A stretch of DNA of 6,914 bases, from the NCBI GenBank assembly GCA_021205645.1, contig JAJPXE010000110.1, positions 1 through 6,914 of the forward strand. Reading direction: 5' to 3'. Origin of the DNA: Candidatus Gastranaerophilales bacterium (GTDB lineage: Bacteria > Cyanobacteriota > Vampirovibrionia > Gastranaerophilales > Gastranaerophilaceae). The number at the start of each line of letters is the position of its first letter. Within the stretch, counting starts at the first letter, position 1. A model generated the notes under the pieces. That model saw nothing but the letters and a program-made list of their open reading frames with translations. It was not told the origin of the DNA and made no database searches. Positions 5,067 to 6,914 of this stretch are shown piece by piece. The position numbers and the translations under genes were made by a program.

Positions 5067-6890
5067 TTATAATCCCAAAAAGCTTTTTATTTTATCAAAA
5101 AAGCTTTTTTCTTTTTGTTCTTCGGGTGCAGCAATCATTGAATTAATTTTTTCATCAGTCGATACTACCGGTTTTGAACCGGTTAAAGAATGAAAAACCC
5201 TTTCAACTCTTGTAGTGTCCTTATTTATCGCCTTAACGCCGGACATACATAATTCATATTCACGCATTGTATTTGAACATCTGTAATTTATGTTATGAAG
5301 CATTGCAATGTTTGATGCTAATTGACTGTTGTTATCAGGTGACATATACGGAAACATAAGACAAAAGGATTCGCTCCTGTCATAGCCGTTGGGTCCTATA
5401 ACCTTTTCCAAAAGAGGAGATTCTCCGTGATTTTTACTGTTTCGCAGAGTTCCTTTTACCTTATCCAATACAATTAAATCATAACTTTTATTACGGCCGT
5501 ATTTTTTTATTGCTGTTTCTGAACCGCAAATATAACTAAACACAGTTCCGGAAGAATTCTTCAATAAACTTTTCACTATATCAAATAACATTATTGATGA
5601 CAATGAATCACCCGAAAGAATACTATCATCCAAAAACACAACTAATTTATCTTTTACACATGATTTATCCCTTTTGATATCTGATACGGTTTTAAATCTT
5701 TCTTGCGGAACCTTATTAACACGTTGATAACAATAGTTAACGAATACATAGCTTTTGGTTTCATCAGGCATGATATATATTATATCATCAGGAGTTTTTT
5801 GTCTTTCTGCGGCGTATTCTACAAATTTTTCGTGCATTTTAACAAGTGATTTTGAAAGTTTTTCGGAGGTATACACCCTCATATTATTCCGAACATATTC
5901 AGCCGCAATTGATTTGTTTAGAATATCTTCTGTTGTGTTACCCTTTGAGTGTACAATGCTATTTGCATCTATAATATTAAAAAATTCATTTTCGGTCATT
6001 TTCTCGGGAGCAAGCTGTTTATATACGCAGGTTTCGTTTGCAAGTCCCTCATTTTTAATAGTAATCGGAATAATCCCGAGCTTATCAATACGGTCATTAA
6101 TAGGTTTATCAATAGCAGCTTTTATTGATATATTTTTATCACGTGCGGTTTTCAGAAGCTCAACGGTTTTTTCTTCTAAGTTTACATTTCTGTCAGCAAA
6201 AGTAATTCCGTTATCCCAACCGGATATTGTAAAAAACTTAAATCTTGGTGTATGAATAAACTCATTAAACAGTGCCGGATTATTTTTTTGCAAATTTTCC
6301 ATTTGTGAGATTTTATTTTCATCAAGAAAAATAGCTACGTTATCACTTTTGTAAAAATTTAGAACAGAAATATTTTTTTTGTTAAGAAGATAATCCAGTG
6401 ATTTGTGGAGTCCGGTGTCATTAAATCCTGCATCGCCGGGAGTGCCCATCTTTTTTATTTGTTTATTTTTTGACCAAAATGAAATACTTTTATATGTATC
6501 GCCAAGCAAACTAATATCGTGTTGATTAAGAACCTGTCCTATTTTTTTAACACTTCTAAGGCTTGCGAATTGTGTTAAATGCTGCATAGCCTCTAGCACT
6601 TCTTCCCGGGTAAACTTCGTATTGGCAGTGATATTTTCAACGGATTTATGGATATCCTTGATAGTAAGCTCATTCAAATTTTCTTTGTAAATATTGTAAG
6701 TTTCTTTAACGGTATTATATGTTTTTTTCATATATGGTGTTCTTAATTGAACGGCGGTTACAGCTGCACAAAATGAAACAGCGATATTACTGTTCTGATT
6801 GGAATACAATGCAGAATTACAGGTCTTTTGCTGATTTTGACTCTGTTTTATTACGTTATTGGAATAATTTATTGTTGAATTTATACGCAT
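5067..6890 (-). CDS. Protein with C-terminal phosphoribosyltransferase-like domain (conflict-system PRTase type), N-terminal half unknown
   Basis: 607 residues. The PRPP-binding pattern of type I phosphoribosyltransferases is complete: four hydrophobics, two acids, then S-G-x-S in VVFLDDSILSGDS (417-429). Upstream, DDIIYIMPDETKS (368-380) resembles the first strand and pyrophosphate loop. FPYMSPDNNS (513-522) resembles the 'PxNT' end segment of the PRTase-like family linked to bacterial conflict systems (PRTase-CE). The domain spans about 330-530. No ligand-specific hood identifies a nucleotide-salvage enzyme. Residues 1-35 are Asn/Gln/Ser-rich, and 36-48 mildly hydrophobic. Residues 50-330 look mainly helical early and match nothing I know. 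The tail (595-607, FFDKIKSFLGL) is an amphipathic helix. The gene stands alone on its strand, and its stop lies 31 bp from the repeat gene's stop. The ATG at 6890 is taken because it opens the frame; only a weak GTGGTG precedes it, and the promoter is mostly outside the window. Enzyme activity is not demonstrated by sequence. Confidence 0.85.
   Translation of the reverse strand: MRINSTINYSNNVIKQSQNQQKTCNSALYSNQNSNIAVSFCAAVTAVQLRTPYMKKTYNTVKETYNIYKENLNELTIKDIHKSVENITANTKFTREEVLEAMQHLTQFASLRSVKKIGQVLNQHDISLLGDTYKSISFWSKNKQIKKMGTPGDAGFNDTGLHKSLDYLLNKKNISVLNFYKSDNVAIFLDENKISQMENLQKNNPALFNEFIHTPRFKFFTISGWDNGITFADRNVNLEEKTVELLKTARDKNISIKAAIDKPINDRIDKLGIIPITIKNEGLANETCVYKQLAPEKMTENEFFNIIDANSIVHSKGNTTEDILNKSIAAEYVRNNMRVYTSEKLSKSLVKMHEKFVEYAAERQKTPDDIIYIMPDETKSYVFVNYCYQRVNKVPQERFKTVSDIKRDKSCVKDKLVVFLDDSILSGDSLSSIMLFDIVKSLLKNSSGTVFSYICGSETAIKKYGRNKSYDLIVLDKVKGTLRNSKNHGESPLLEKVIGPNGYDRSESFCLMFPYMSPDNNSQLASNIAMLHNINYRCSNTMREYELCMSGVKAINKDTTRVERVFHSLTGSKPVVSTDEKINSMIAAPEEQKEKSFFDKIKSFLGL
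5077..5116 (+). terminator. Possible terminator of the repeat-protein gene, inside the convergent gene's 3' end
   Basis: AAAAAGCTTTTT occurs at 5077-5088 and again within 5097-5110. The two copies can pair across a 9-nt spacer, and the 3' arm ends in TTTTTT then CTTTTT. The stem has only two G-C pairs, so it is weak. The same bases encode the KSFFDKIKSFL end of the minus-strand protein. That may be the whole reason for the repeat. Confidence 0.35.
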
Positions 6891-6914
6891 ACATTACACC
6901 ACTATATATAAAAC

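Noticed and set aside
5755..6255. 166-codon plus-strand open frame opposite the PRTase-like gene
   Set aside because: Hydrophobic antisense shadow of an AT-rich coding region, without ribosome binding site.
5067..6890. Nucleotide-salvage phosphoribosyltransferase or ComF
   Set aside because: Length, the 330-residue N-terminal part and lack of a zinc-ribbon or purine-binding hood argue against both.

Overview
The window comes from an AT-rich bacterial chromosome. Its S41 peptidase looks like the cyanobacterial-type CtpA family: an N-terminal segment of the 'EVWRLINLKYVD ... QDW' kind, then a DPYTRFLDP motif. An AT-rich, non-photosynthetic relative of cyanobacteria (Vampirovibrionia/Gastranaerophilales-like gut lineage) is my best guess. 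This is inference from protein style only, since no rRNA or marker gene is present.

Layout. Positions 1-3766 (minus strand) hold a two-gene unit. A secreted C-terminal processing peptidase (S41) is read first, and recJ follows after a 2-nt gap and runs off the left edge of the window. The peptidase most likely starts at a TTG codon behind a perfect AGGAGG, with its own sigma-70-type promoter at 3818-3847. Positions about 3850-4555 are non-coding apart from debris: a 36-bp perfect palindrome, two GC-rich structured repeats with the same fold but different stem sequences, a 15-bp-stem hairpin, and the last ~70 codons of an IS110-family transposase lying between the two repeats. Positions 4556-5035 (plus strand) carry a small gene with its own promoter and a strong ribosome binding site. 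It encodes a Sec-secreted protein made almost entirely of six 20-residue Tyr/Asn/Gly/Gln-rich repeats. Positions 5067-6890 (minus strand) encode a 607-residue protein, convergent with the repeat gene. Its C-terminal half carries a type I phosphoribosyltransferase signature and looks like the PRTase-like domains found in bacterial conflict systems; its N-terminal half is unrecognised.

How the parts relate. Peptidase and recJ are housekeeping-type genes (envelope proteolysis; single-strand DNA end processing) that appear co-transcribed, with no obvious functional link. The repeat protein and the PRTase-like protein are accessory and the least explained parts of the window. The intergenic structured repeats and the transposase remnant suggest a site used by mobile or repetitive elements.
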